Notes under the pieces: model-generated | Told to the model about the DNA's origin: nothing | What the model saw: the letters and a program-made list of their open reading frames with translations, nothing else | Database searches by the model: none | Shown here: positions 25,829-34,800 of the stretch, one piece after another | Layout of the letters: each line of letters opens with the position of its first letter | Numbering within the stretch: position 1 is the first letter of the stretch | Made by a program: the position numbers and the translations under genes | Source: an uncultured Muribaculaceae bacterium | Lineage (GTDB): Bacteria; Bacteroidota; Bacteroidia; Bacteroidales; Muribaculaceae | NCBI GenBank assembly: GCA_944321865.1 | Contig: CALUMZ010000007.1 | Location: 1 to 63,457 of the forward strand | DNA: 63,457 bases | Direction of reading: 5' to 3'

Positions 25829-25855
25829 TAAACACGATTACCCCCACCAAACAGT

Positions 25856-25902
25856 ATAGATAGAGCCCGCCGAAACATGCAGGCTCTATCTATCGTTTTT
25901 TA
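25856..25902 (+). terminator. Rho-independent terminator of rubredoxin
   Basis: A 12-bp stem (ATAGATAGAGCC / GGCTCTATCTAT) is followed by CGTTTTTTATA. It begins 28 bases after the rubredoxin stop. Confidence 0.88.
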
Positions 25903-25994
25903 TACACTTTGCACTTATACTACAGAATTTAATCCTGACGGCCAAAAGAACTTCCCCACAATGCCGATTTGACCATTTGCTGTCTGATGTCCGA

Positions 25995-26026
25995 TTTGGG
26001 TTTGATATGATTTATTACTACTTTTG
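25995..26026 (+). promoter_or_regulatory. Promoter of the DUF3791/DUF3990 cassette
   Basis: TTTG at 25995-25998, 20 nt, then TACTTTTG at 26019-26026. The leader to ATG 26118 is about 85-90 nt. A GAAAGGAG sequence precedes the start by 8 nt, a true Shine-Dalgarno-like site that is unusual among the genes in this window. Confidence 0.72.
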
Positions 26027-26117
26027 TAATATACGCCACTTCATCTCACATTTTTTTCATGAGTAGCCCGGCGACAAGGCAAATATGTGAGGCAAAGCCA
26101 CTGAAAGGAGAAAAACA

Positions 26118-26345
26118 ATGATACAAAAAAACTACAAAGAGATTGCCCTATTCGTTGCATTTTGCATTGAAGAATACGGAGCATCAAAAGGAATGACCGG
26201 AGAGCAAGCCCTTGACTTGTTTTCTCAGTATGGAGTGACCGATTATCTCAACGAGTTCTATGACACACTTCACACCCAAGGTCGCCAATGGCTTATAGAA
26301 GATATAGACGAATTTATTGACATAAGAAAAGGCAAAGGAGCATGA
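26118..26345 (+). CDS. DUF3791 protein, putative antitoxin-like partner
   Basis: A 75-residue protein of the DUF3791 type (FVAFCIEEYGASKGMTGEQALDLFSQYGVTDYLNEFYDTLHTQG, read here in parts). It has an acidic helical C-terminus (DIDEFIDIRKG). DUF3791 genes commonly neighbour DUF3990 genes, and a toxin-antitoxin role has been suggested by that linkage. It overlaps the DUF3990 gene by four bases (ATGA). A strong GGAG ribosome site precedes it, unlike its neighbours, which hints at transfer. Confidence 0.85.
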   Translation: MIQKNYKEIALFVAFCIEEYGASKGMTGEQALDLFSQYGVTDYLNEFYDTLHTQGRQWLIEDIDEFIDIRKGKGA

Positions 26346-26827
26346 AGGTATATCACGGCAGCTTAGAAGTGGTAGAACATCCTATGATACTCCGGCCCAA
26401 CCGCAAACTCGATTACGGCGAAGGATTCTATACCACAACCTCGAAGAAACAAGCCCAAGAATGGGTGGAAAGGCGCATGTTTGAAAGACGTATTACATCT
26501 GGCTATGTAAATGTTTATGAATTTGACGACCAGAAATTACAAGAACTGAGATGCCTCATATTCACCGGGCCGAGCAAGGAATGGGCTGAATTTGTCATGG
26601 AAAACAGGACAAAAAAAGGATTCAGTCACAGCTACGACATCGTGTATGGTCCGGTCGCCAACGATAGAGTTTACCTCCAGTTTGGCTTGTATGAGTCCGG
26701 AGCCATCGGGATTGAGACACTTATTCGTGAACTGAAAACTTACAAGTTGGTTGACCAGTACCTTTTTCATACAGAAAAAGCACTGACAATCTTACATTTT
26801 ATTGAGGCATCAAAAGTTGAAAAATGA
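26342..26827 (+). CDS. DUF3990 protein, ADP-ribosyltransferase-like fold, putative toxin
   Basis: A 161-residue DUF3990 protein. The N-terminus KVYHGSLEVVEHP (His 5) and DYGEGFYTTTSKKQAQEW (Tyr 30) resemble the H-G and G-x-Y-x-T segments of diphtheria-type ADP-ribosyltransferases. Near the C-terminus, Gln 139 in VDQYLFHTEKALTI occupies a place where such enzymes often have Glu or Gln. Catalysis and target are not known. It sits between two small genes with a four-base overlap before and one base after, so the three are made together. Toxin identity is inference from family and context. Confidence 0.8.
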   Translation: MKVYHGSLEVVEHPMILRPNRKLDYGEGFYTTTSKKQAQEWVERRMFERRITSGYVNVYEFDDQKLQELRCLIFTGPSKEWAEFVMENRTKKGFSHSYDIVYGPVANDRVYLQFGLYESGAIGIETLIRELKTYKLVDQYLFHTEKALTILHFIEASKVEK

Positions 26828-26828
26828 T

Positions 26829-27044
26829 ATGTTTCAGATTAATCAAAACAATCTTCATCTACTCCTGCCCGGAAAGATAAGTTGGTTGGTGGAATACCTG
26901 CACGACGATTACGGTTTCACGCTGCAAGAGTGCCTGAATCGCATCTATCACTCAAAGCTCTACAAGAAACTGTCAACCGAGAACACCAAATATTGGCATT
27001 TGGGCCCTGTTGACTTGTATGAAGAACTTAAAAGGGAATTGTAA
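26829..27044 (+). CDS. Small hypothetical protein, third gene of the DUF3990 cassette
   Basis: A 71-residue protein beginning MFQINQNNLHLLLPGKISWL, with a core DDYGFTLQECLNRIYHSKLY and an end WHLGPVDLYEELKREL. It starts one base after the DUF3990 stop. The pattern of an amphipathic helix followed by Y-x-S-x-L-Y and a terminal helix recurs in small genes beside DUF3990, but I cannot name the family. It might be the antitoxin, a chaperone or an accessory subunit. The frame is open upstream to TTG 26802; ATG 26829 is preferred. Confidence 0.7.
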   Translation: MFQINQNNLHLLLPGKISWLVEYLHDDYGFTLQECLNRIYHSKLYKKLSTENTKYWHLGPVDLYEELKREL

Positions 27045-27075
27045 GAAACACAGATTGCCTCTGGTTTTTATCCGA

Positions 27076-27975
27076 TCAGGATTTGCCGCTGCGGAATACC
27101 ACTATGGCTACGGCCATGAATATCAGTGCTATGCCGGCAATGATGGGCAAGTTGAGTTTCTCGTCGAAGAGAATTATGCACATCACCACCGATGTTGCCG
27201 GTTCCATGGCACTCAATATCGATTCCATGGTAGAGCCGACGGTTTTCACGGCATATACCACCAGCACGTTGGCAATCACGGTCGATACCACTGCAATGCC
27301 AACGAGATTGAGCATAGTCACGGTGTCGGTGACAAGTACAAGCTCTCCCCTTGCCCCGGCCAACGCAATAAATGCCGCAGCTGTGAAAACCAGTATCCAA
27401 AAGGTGAGATACAATGAATCATATTGTTGGGCGCGTCCTTTGCCAACGCCGACGAGATAGGCTGCATAGCCCACTCCCGACAGCACCACCACGAGTACCC
27501 CTTCGGCACGGTTGGCTCCCGGTATGAAAGCGGCATCACCGCCAAGCACGCCGAGGCAGTAAATGCCGGCACCGGCAATCACTATTGCGACAGCCGACGA
27601 CACTCGTATTCGTTCACGGAAGAACAACAAAAGAATAAGCAACACAAACACGGGATAAGAAAAGTGTATCACGCCTGTCACTCCTCCCGACATGTATTCA
27701 TATCCCAGCATCAGGCAACCGCCCGACACGCAATAATACACGGCAAGCAATAACATCGTGGGAATATCCCGCAAAGGGATGCCCAGATTGACACGGCGAA
27801 CCTTCAAAAACAGTCCGAGCACTATTGCTGCCAGCGTAAACCTGTAAGCAAGTATGCACATGGGCGACAACCCTTGTTCCAACGCCGGCTTGCCAAACAC
27901 CGGAATAAAACCGAAGCAAATTGCCCCGAGCAACCCCGCGGCCACTCCGGCACCTACACTTGTATCTCTACTCAT
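27076..27975 (-). CDS. EamA/DMT-family transporter
   Basis: A 299-residue inner-membrane protein with ten predicted helices in two EamA repeats (about 8-140 and 155-295), for example GAICFGFIPVFGKPAL in the first helix and LSAMEPATSVVMCIILFDEKL in the second repeat. Substrates of this family vary (amino acids, metabolites, nucleotide sugars) and cannot be read from sequence. It overlaps the end of rsmD by four bases (ATGA), giving translational coupling in an rsmD-EamA unit. Confidence 0.85.
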   Translation of the reverse strand: MSRDTSVGAGVAAGLLGAICFGFIPVFGKPALEQGLSPMCILAYRFTLAAIVLGLFLKVRRVNLGIPLRDIPTMLLLAVYYCVSGGCLMLGYEYMSGGVTGVIHFSYPVFVLLILLLFFRERIRVSSAVAIVIAGAGIYCLGVLGGDAAFIPGANRAEGVLVVVLSGVGYAAYLVGVGKGRAQQYDSLYLTFWILVFTAAAFIALAGARGELVLVTDTVTMLNLVGIAVVSTVIANVLVVYAVKTVGSTMESILSAMEPATSVVMCIILFDEKLNLPIIAGIALIFMAVAIVVFRSGKS

Positions 27976-28529
27976 GGTTCTGCGTCTTGTTCTCCTCCAA
28001 CCTTGAAGATAGAAAAATTCACGCTCCCATACGCCCTATGCTGCTCAAACCCCGGCAAGGCCGAAAAGTCGTTGTTGCGGGAATGCTCCATAATAAATAT
28101 TGTCCCCGGCTTCACAAGCTGCGACGACAGCACCAATTGCGGCACCTCGGGCAATCGTGGCAAGTCGTATGGAGGGTCGGCAAATATAATATCATACTTG
28201 CGGTTGCACGTCTCTATAAACTTGAACACGTCGCCACGCACAGGCAACACCTCATCGGCCTGCAACAACTGTTTTACCTGTGTGATGAAGCGGTACTGCG
28301 TCGATGCCTTCTCCACACACGTCACACTGTGGCACCCTCGTGAGGCAAACTCAAACGTCACGGCACCCGTACCTGCAAACAGGTCGAGAGCATCGGCCCC
28401 GTCAAGATCTATCAGATTGTCTATGACATTAAAAATATTTTCGCGGGCAAAATCGGTTGTCGGACGCGCCGTTATATTATGGGGCACATCAAAACGCCGC
28501 CTGCCATACTTACCTCTTATTATCCTCAT
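27972..28529 (-). CDS. rsmD: 16S rRNA (guanine(966)-N2)-methyltransferase
   Basis: A 185-residue SAM-dependent methyltransferase that modifies G966 of 16S rRNA. It starts MRIIRGKYGRRRFDVPHN, has ARENIFNVI, the SAM-binding LDLFAGTGAVTFEFASRG and the catalytic DPPY in IFADPPYDLP. Length is normal. ATG 28529 is the family start; the frame itself extends to 28544. Its 5' end overlaps the DUF3822 gene, a neighbour pair that is common in Bacteroidetes. Confidence 0.94.
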   Translation of the reverse strand: MRIIRGKYGRRRFDVPHNITARPTTDFARENIFNVIDNLIDLDGADALDLFAGTGAVTFEFASRGCHSVTCVEKASTQYRFITQVKQLLQADEVLPVRGDVFKFIETCNRKYDIIFADPPYDLPRLPEVPQLVLSSQLVKPGTIFIMEHSRNNDFSALPGFEQHRAYGSVNFSIFKVGGEQDAEP

Positions 28530-29364
28530 ATATAGCCAAAGCAATTAAATTAAACGGAGCCTTTGCAACATCAGACGCCAGTCGCATGGCGGCAGGCGGC
28601 ACCATCACCGGCACCACGTAAGTGACATACTCGCGCAACCGCGGCATTATGGATGCCCGCACCGTCTTGTCTCCGGCAACCTGAATTTCATCGCTGTGCA
28701 CATCAAGCCCCAACTCATTCCACACAGCAAGCGTGTAATACATTATATCATTTTCCGAGCGGCACAAGTATGTATTGGCAAGCTGCAACTTGCCTCGCTT
28801 GAAGGCACACACGTCAATCCTGCCATCACCACGTATGTACACGGCAACCTTCCCGACATTGGATGTGAGCGTCCGCCCCCTGAAATACGAAGCAAGCACT
28901 TCAAGGTTGAGCCTGACAGGGATGTTACTGAATGTACGTTGCAAGAATCTGTACACTCCTTGAGGCACCATATATGCCACGTCGGCATTGCAATTGTATC
29001 CGCGCGACACCACAAAGTCGCCTTCGGCATCGGGGAAAGCTACATCAAAAGCCTTGCGCACGTCATCATCGGACCCATATCCTTGAGGCAGAAATATAAA
29101 CTTGTTGGAATCGACGCTCACGTTTACACGCTTGAAGTCGTTCAACAACAGCCTGTTGTCGTATATGGCATTTTCCAATGCCCGCAGATACTCGCCTTCA
29201 TCAATCCATTTGCCTATGTCGATGTTACGGCAAATGAGCGAATCGGCCTCCATGTCGTTATGCAACATGAAATGAATCTGGCGGCCGTCGATAAACAGTG
29301 TCAACGTCCACAGGTAAGGCTTGTCCAACTTTATGTCGCCGGTAGTGTCAGAAAGGCTGCTCAT
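28510..29364 (-). CDS. DUF3822 family protein
   Basis: A 284-residue Bacteroidetes protein of the DUF3822 type, which looks like a degenerate actin/ASKHA fold (two similar halves, RRLNVSV-like and VAVYIRGDGRIDV strands). It typically lies next to rsmD, as here, where the two overlap by 20 bases. The function is unknown. The frame can start at GTG 29370, which overlaps the upstream stop as GTGA, or at ATG 29364; the latter is given. Confidence 0.8.
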   Translation of the reverse strand: MSSLSDTTGDIKLDKPYLWTLTLFIDGRQIHFMLHNDMEADSLICRNIDIGKWIDEGEYLRALENAIYDNRLLLNDFKRVNVSVDSNKFIFLPQGYGSDDDVRKAFDVAFPDAEGDFVVSRGYNCNADVAYMVPQGVYRFLQRTFSNIPVRLNLEVLASYFRGRTLTSNVGKVAVYIRGDGRIDVCAFKRGKLQLANTYLCRSENDIMYYTLAVWNELGLDVHSDEIQVAGDKTVRASIMPRLREYVTYVVPVMVPPAAMRLASDVAKAPFNLIALAIYEDNKR

Positions 29365-29366
29365 CG

Positions 29367-29837
29367 TCACTTATCCTCCCCGGTTTCTTGTTTCTTATGA
29401 TAAAACCGTATCTCCCGGGCATGGAACTTATTGAACTTAAACGGCAATATCGACACAACTGCCGACACCAATGCCGCCAACAACAAGGCATAACCGGCAT
29501 AGAAACCGACACCGAGATCATCGATTTTGAAAAACTCGGGCTGCTGTATCATTACGAGGTCCTTTGCATCGACATAGAAGTACAGGCCGAAACATATTAT
29601 CACAGCCACGGCAATGCCCCAAAACCGATTCTTCATGCAATTGAAACTGATTGCGGCAAACGCCGATATGAATGGCAGTAACGAAAAAAGTTGCTTGAGC
29701 AGCGAGTCACTGTCGGTAATTGTGTGTGCCGTATAGTCAAAGCCCGTCTGCCCTCCCACGAGCGGAAGTTCAAAGATGGGCAGAAACGTATAAATTATTA
29801 TATATATTATAAGCAAGATATTGGTAATCGGCTTCAT
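29367..29837 (-). CDS. Hypothetical four-helix membrane protein
   Basis: A 156-residue inner-membrane protein with predicted helices near residues 5-24, 48-65, 70-88 and 109-132 and a basic C-terminal tail (HAREIRFYHKKQETGEDK). No family was recognised. Its stop touches the DUF3822 start, so it heads the operon with DUF3822, rsmD and the EamA transporter. Confidence 0.7.
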   Translation of the reverse strand: MKPITNILLIIYIIIYTFLPIFELPLVGGQTGFDYTAHTITDSDSLLKQLFSLLPFISAFAAISFNCMKNRFWGIAVAVIICFGLYFYVDAKDLVMIQQPEFFKIDDLGVGFYAGYALLLAALVSAVVSILPFKFNKFHAREIRFYHKKQETGEDK

Positions 29838-29970
29838 GTTTATGTCATTCTTATTGTTTTTGCGAATTTACAAATTTCCCACCGCACAATAGCAACATGC
29901 ACACGTAAAAATATCTTAGAACCTGCTTAAATTTTACCAACCTTGATAATTTTTATCCGCCGGAAATATA

Positions 29971-29978
29971 TACTTTTG
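29971..29978 (+). promoter_or_regulatory. -7 box (TACTTTTG) of the second EamA gene, 8 nt from the start
   Basis: TACTTTTG fits the consensus and ends 8 nt before ATG 29987, so the mRNA would be nearly leaderless. No good -33 element is visible. Confidence 0.55.
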
Positions 29979-29986
29979 CGCCCGAA

Positions 29987-30925
29987 ATGGAAAAGATTAG
30001 CATAAAAGGACACCTTTCGATGTTGGCGGCCAACACCATCTGGGGGTTGATGTCGCCAATTGCGAAGATTGTGATGATGGGGGGCATAGTTTCCCCGTTG
30101 GTTGTCACCGACCTGCGCATATTTGGCGCAATGGTGATGTTCTGGATTGTATCGCTGTTCATGAAACCCGAGCATGTCGCCCCGCGCGACCTTGCACGGC
30201 TGTTTGGCGCGTCACTGCTCGCCATTGTGTTCAATCAGGGCAGCTTCATATTCGGTGTCAGTCTCACCTCGCCGGGCGACGCGTCGATTATCACCACCAG
30301 CATGCCGCTGTGGGCAATGATTCTCGCCGCCATATTCCTCAAAGAACCCATAACCGGCAAGAAAGTGATGGGCATCGCGGCCGGGGCTTGCGGCGCACTG
30401 CTGCTCATTCTCGGCAGCAACGGCGGGCAGACATCGGGCAGCGGCGACAACCACATTCTCGGCGACCTGCTGGTGCTGACGGCGCAACTAAGTTATGCGT
30501 TCTACCTTGTGCTGTTCAAGAATTTTGTGACGCGATATTCGCTTGTAACCATCATGAAGTGGATGTTCACCTATGCCTTCATCTGCATGTTGCCGTTTTC
30601 CTACGACGACCTCATTACCACCGACTGGCTCGCACTCGACGCGGCCGCAGTCGCCTCGCTGTGCTACATCGTGATGTTTGCCACTTTCCTCAGCTACCTG
30701 CTGATAGTGGTAGGGCAAAAGTCTCTGCGTCCCACCGTGGCAGGCATGTACAATTACGTGCAGCCCGTGGTGGCCTGCATCGTGGCAGCCTCGCTCGGCC
30801 TTGATTCGTTCAACGTCGCAAAAGGCATTGCGATAGTCCTCATATTCACCGGCGTATACTTGGTAACCAAGAGCAAAAGCCGCACCGACATGCCCGATGC
30901 GCAGGCCGACGGAAAAAGCCGGTAA
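29987..30925 (+). CDS. EamA/DMT-family transporter
   Basis: A 312-residue inner-membrane protein with ten helices in two EamA repeats: AANTIWGLMSPIAKIVMMGG at the start and MYNYVQPVVACIVAASLGLD in the second repeat. A hydrophilic glycine/serine insertion (NGGQTSGSGDN) lies between the repeats. The C-terminus is charged (KSKSRTDMPDAQADGKSR). The substrate is unknown. It is not closely similar to the EamA protein at 27076. The stop codon lies inside a terminator hairpin. Confidence 0.85.
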   Translation: MEKISIKGHLSMLAANTIWGLMSPIAKIVMMGGIVSPLVVTDLRIFGAMVMFWIVSLFMKPEHVAPRDLARLFGASLLAIVFNQGSFIFGVSLTSPGDASIITTSMPLWAMILAAIFLKEPITGKKVMGIAAGACGALLLILGSNGGQTSGSGDNHILGDLLVLTAQLSYAFYLVLFKNFVTRYSLVTIMKWMFTYAFICMLPFSYDDLITTDWLALDAAAVASLCYIVMFATFLSYLLIVVGQKSLRPTVAGMYNYVQPVVACIVAASLGLDSFNVAKGIAIVLIFTGVYLVTKSKSRTDMPDAQADGKSR

Positions 30926-30936
30926 TGGCTTTTTCC
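30911..30936. terminator. Hairpin at the end of the EamA gene, convergent with higA
   Basis: GGAAAAAGCC / GGCTTTTTCC form a 10-bp stem around the stop codon, extendable by GGCC/GGCC further out. On the plus strand the 3' arm supplies five T residues. It could terminate both convergent transcripts. Confidence 0.6.
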
Positions 30937-30944
30937 GGCCATCA

Positions 30945-31280
30945 TCAAAGCACGGCAACCGCTTTGCGTATGCTTTCAAGCATGGCCGAAAGTTTCCTGT
31001 TCTGTCGAGCCACCTGCATATTGTAAGCCGATTGCATATTCAGCCACACGTGGGCAGGAATGCCTGTTGCTGCCTCAATTTTCAAGGCATATTCAGTAGT
31101 AATCGGGCGTTTGCCGTTTATTATCTCGTTAAGCACAGAGTAAGAACCCCCTATGAGTGCGGCAAACTTCCTTTGCGACATTCCGCGGGCTGCTAACTCA
31201 TCTTTAAGTATCTCTCCCGGATGTATGGGTACTGACGGCTGCAACTCATGCGGCGCATAAATTTTATTTATTGTTTCCAT
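30945..31280 (-). CDS. higA: HigA-type antitoxin (helix-turn-helix)
   Basis: A 111-residue antitoxin of the HigA/VapI group. The start YAPHELQPSVPIHPGEILKD has the PGEIL motif, and the HTH is MSQRKFAALIGGSYSVLNEI followed by ingKRPITTEYALKI and AHVWLNMQSAYN. It binds and neutralises the preceding toxin and should repress the operon. It lies 10 bases after the toxin gene. The toxin-first order is normal for HigBA. Confidence 0.9.
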   Translation of the reverse strand: METINKIYAPHELQPSVPIHPGEILKDELAARGMSQRKFAALIGGSYSVLNEIINGKRPITTEYALKIEAATGIPAHVWLNMQSAYNMQVARQNRKLSAMLESIRKAVAVL

Positions 31281-31290
31281 ATCAAAAAAA

Positions 31291-31608
31291 TCACTTGTAA
31301 TGGTTGCTTATATCCAATAGGCGGCACACCGTAATTATCTGTTCATTAAGTTCTTCCCTAACAGTAAATTCGAGCCTGTATTGACGGTCAATCCTTACAG
31401 ACGATATACCTTTCTTGTCGCCTTGCAGAACTTCATAATTCAAAGAATTGTTACGGAACAAATCTGTTATGACATTTGCCGACGACAACAAAAACACTGC
31501 TTTCTGGTAGCCTTTTATCACTTTGGGCTGGTAACGATGCTTCTTGTCACTTGTCTTGCCGTCGGTGTATAATTCACGCAAATATTCTTTGTCAAATTCA
31601 ATGTACAT
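31291..31608 (-). CDS. higB: HigB-type toxin, RelE/ParE superfamily
   Basis: A 105-residue RelE-fold toxin. Typical features are the N-terminal helix pair, LFRNNSLNYEVLQGDKKGISSVRIDRQYRLEF (the LxxN-x-LH-like segment, then S-(V/I)RI-(D/N)-x-QYR-(L/I)-x-F) and a C-terminal LLDISNHYK close to the usual 'DYH'. It cleaves mRNA at the ribosome in characterised relatives. It is the first gene of the HigBA pair with an exact promoter upstream. Confidence 0.9.
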   Translation of the reverse strand: MYIEFDKEYLRELYTDGKTSDKKHRYQPKVIKGYQKAVFLLSSANVITDLFRNNSLNYEVLQGDKKGISSVRIDRQYRLEFTVREELNEQIITVCRLLDISNHYK

Positions 31609-31640
31609 AACTCATCTTCCGTGTTGCATATGCCGTCAGG

Positions 31641-31672
31641 CAAAAATAGGCATTCTTTCAAATATTCGCAAA
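31641..31672 (-). promoter_or_regulatory. Promoter of higBA
   Basis: On the minus strand TTTG (31672-31669), 20 nt and TATTTTTG (31648-31641) fit the consensus. The start codon is 33 nt further. Confidence 0.75.
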
Positions 31673-31735
31673 TAGTCGAACATATATTTTTTCCCTTTGG
31701 TGGCAACCGCGACAATGTTGGAAATATGAAAACAA

Positions 31736-31773
31736 GCAGTCCCGCAAGAGCTTGCAAGCTCTTGTGGGACTGC
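31736..31773. terminator. Hairpin after the 1494-residue T9SS protein gene
   Basis: GCAGTCCCGCAAGAGCTT / AAGCTCTTGTGGGACTGC forms a nearly perfect 18-bp stem between the end of the minus-strand T9SS gene and the divergent higB promoter. There is no long T-run, so it may be a processing or insulating hairpin. Confidence 0.6.
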
Positions 31774-31812
31774 AATATGGTTGTAACCTTGTTGCGTGGC
31801 GCGCAGGTGGGG

Positions 31813-34800
31813 TTACTTGATTATCTTGGCCGTCGTGTCGCTGCCATCGGCTTTTACAACCTTCACGATGTAAACACCGCGAGGCAATGCCGATATGTCG
31901 GCAGTCTGTTCGCCGGCGAGCGTCATAACTTGTGCTCCCGATGTGCTGTAAATACCTGCGTGGCTGTAATCGCCGGTTATGTGAAGCATGTCGCCATAAG
32001 CATATATGCTCAACACATCGTCACCTTCCAAGCCATTTACACCCGAAGTTCCGATATTGAATGTAATCGACAACTTTTCGGAGTTGCCCATTGCAAACTT
32101 CTGCACCACGGCTGCCGTGTAAGTGCCGTCGGCAAGGTCGGTGAAGGTATACTCAGTGTCGCTGGTGTCGAGTTTCTTTTCGTCATTCAGGTAAACTTCA
32201 TAACCCTTAACGTTGACCGGCATGTAGCTGTTGCCCTGCACCTGCTCTTCAACTCCAATGAACACATCATCCACAAGCAGCATGAAGGCGTCGTTTGATG
32301 AGCTGTTAAGCACTACATACTTGGCCTGTTGCGGAATGTCGTATTCATATTTTTCATATTCTATCGACTCAACCCTGCGCAGTTCCTCGTCAATCCATTG
32401 TATGTTCGACAGATTGGCTGCGGGTCGTTCGGTCGCATATCCCACCCTGATGCGTTCGGTGCGGCTATAGTCAATGCTGTTGTCATCGTTAAGCTGGTGG
32501 TTGTATTGGCGGGCATAGAAGCTGAACGTAAAGTCACGGTAGGGCTTCAATTCGGGTGAAATGAGATAGTCATCACTCAAGTAGTAGGTAATTCCACCCT
32601 CCTCATCGGTCGTTGCCTTGGTTGCAAAGAATGCAAGAGCACGGTCTCCCGAACGGGCAGTATTGGCATCTCCGCCCAATTCGGAAAGCGGCGGCGTGGT
32701 GGCTTGGGAATTGAATGTAATCGCTGCCATGCGCTCACCCATGTGCGGGAACGACGTATTCGCAAAACCGTAAGTCATCATGTAATCGCCATCGACATAT
32801 TGCCAACCATAGTTACCTGCGGGGTTAACCTCAAAATCGGTATAGTCGTCACCGTCATAATTCTCGACAATGTTAAGCGGCATGTTCCACATCAGGCGAG
32901 CCGAACGGCCATCGACCATAACATCAAGGTTGGCAGGCAGGTCGAGCGTTTGTTCCAGTTCATAGCTTTCAGTAAACGTTATGTCTTCACCTTGTATGTC
33001 AAGCCCGCCATCTTCGATGAACTTGAATCCGTTCTGGCGTATGGTTATCGAATACAGGCCTTTATAAACACCTGCAAACTCGGCGACACCATCGGCAACG
33101 GTAGCCGAGTAACTGTGTTCGTCGTTATACAACTTCACCGCTGCACCGTTGGCATGGGCAGGGTCGGAATCGGCCAATACGTTAACAACCACATTTGCAA
33201 TCATGTTGTGAGCCACAACGTCGGAGATTGTAGCCTCGGATGCTCCTATGGTACCATAAACGGCCTTTACTGCATAACGGTATTCCCCGCTCTTTACATC
33301 GGTATCGATTGCCGACAGAGCTTCGCTGCCGGTGACTATTTGTGTCCACTTCGATTCATCACCTTGTGCCGATGCGGGCAATCTCCACACGTCGTAGGTT
33401 ATGGCCGGCATGGTAGCATCGTCGGGCTCCACGTTTTCGCACATTGCCCTCAGCAACAAGTGGCGCGAAGGATTCGACAATTCGTCAAAGTAGCCGTAAG
33501 AACTCGGAGCGTTGTAGTTAAGGGTAAATACCTGCGTGCGCGGGTGGTCGATTGTTCCATCTGCCGTACCGGCATCGGTGGCCACATTGTTCTTACCTGC
33601 TATGGCAAACAAGAATCCCTTTTCGGCATACAGCGGCTCGGGCAGACGGAACGTGTTCCACTCACCGTCAACGGTGTTCACATTCACTTGATACAGCACA
33701 TCACCCGTTGGCTCTCCGCTCCAGTTAAGGTCGATAACCATCAGTGTGATGTTTTCTTCGCAACCTTCTCCGCCAACGGTCCACCACTTCAATTCATACA
33801 ATGTGGTTTCGCCCGGGAAAACAGTTCCCACGATTTGGCCTCCGGAGAAATTAGCCCCGTAACCGTAGCCATCGGCAGGCACGCCGTTGTCGTAGCTCAT
33901 TTCATTTATCGTGCGCGGTTTGTCCCAAGTCACAGCCACAGCACCTTCGGCATTGTCGGCAGCCGAGATTTTGTAAGAAGGCAATATGTCGATTTCAAGA
34001 GTGAAGTCCTCACCGCTGAAGTCTTGCGTCAAGTCTATCTGCTTGGGTTGCGGAGAGATGTAATTGTTCTTCAGCACCGATAGCGTGTACCCGGTGGCTT
34101 CGTATGTCTCCAACGTATATTTTCCCTCGGCATCGGTAGTGGCAGATACACTTTCATATCCGGTCAGCGACACCCGTGCGCCCTTTACCGGTGCACCGGT
34201 TTCGTCGGTAACAATTCCGCTCACTTCATATTCAGGCAGCAATTCCATTGCGAAATCAACAGTCACATTGTCACCCACGTTGAGCGATACATGTTTTGTC
34301 ACAGTCCTGTAAGTGGGATAAGATGCTACCACGTCACATTCTCCGGCGGGAACCTCGGCAATGGTGTATTTGCCCTGCCAGTCGGTGGTTGCACTAAGTT
34401 CACCCACCTTTACAGTCACGCCATACATGCCCATATCCATGGGATTTGTCACAGTACCCGAAATGGTGGCCGTGTTGTTGGCTTTCCAAGAGAAATCATT
34501 GATATGCAGGCCATCTGTACCATAGCCGCCGGTATAGTGCAAATATATGCAATATTCTCCGGTGGCGGCGACGGTAGGAATATCGAGTGACACAGTTGTT
34601 CCGTAATACCCTTTCGAACCTTGTATGCTAATCGTGTTCACCATCGTTGCTTCCTCGGGCGATGTTCCCCTCTCGGCAATGCGCACTTCGATATTTTCGT
34701 TGCAATAATATGTGCAATATATGAAGAAGCTGATACGCGTCGGCACATCTTGAGCCAGCGATACCGGCGGAGAAATGAGCCATTCGTCATTGGCAGTGGC

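Noticed and set aside
25509..25850. 113-codon minus-strand frame over the rubredoxin gene
   Set aside because: The plus-strand rubredoxin is unambiguous; the minus frame is a mirror.
32704..34083. 459-codon plus-strand frame opposite the T9SS protein
   Set aside because: It is a shadow of the modular protein on the minus strand, with an artefactual Cys/His-rich sequence.
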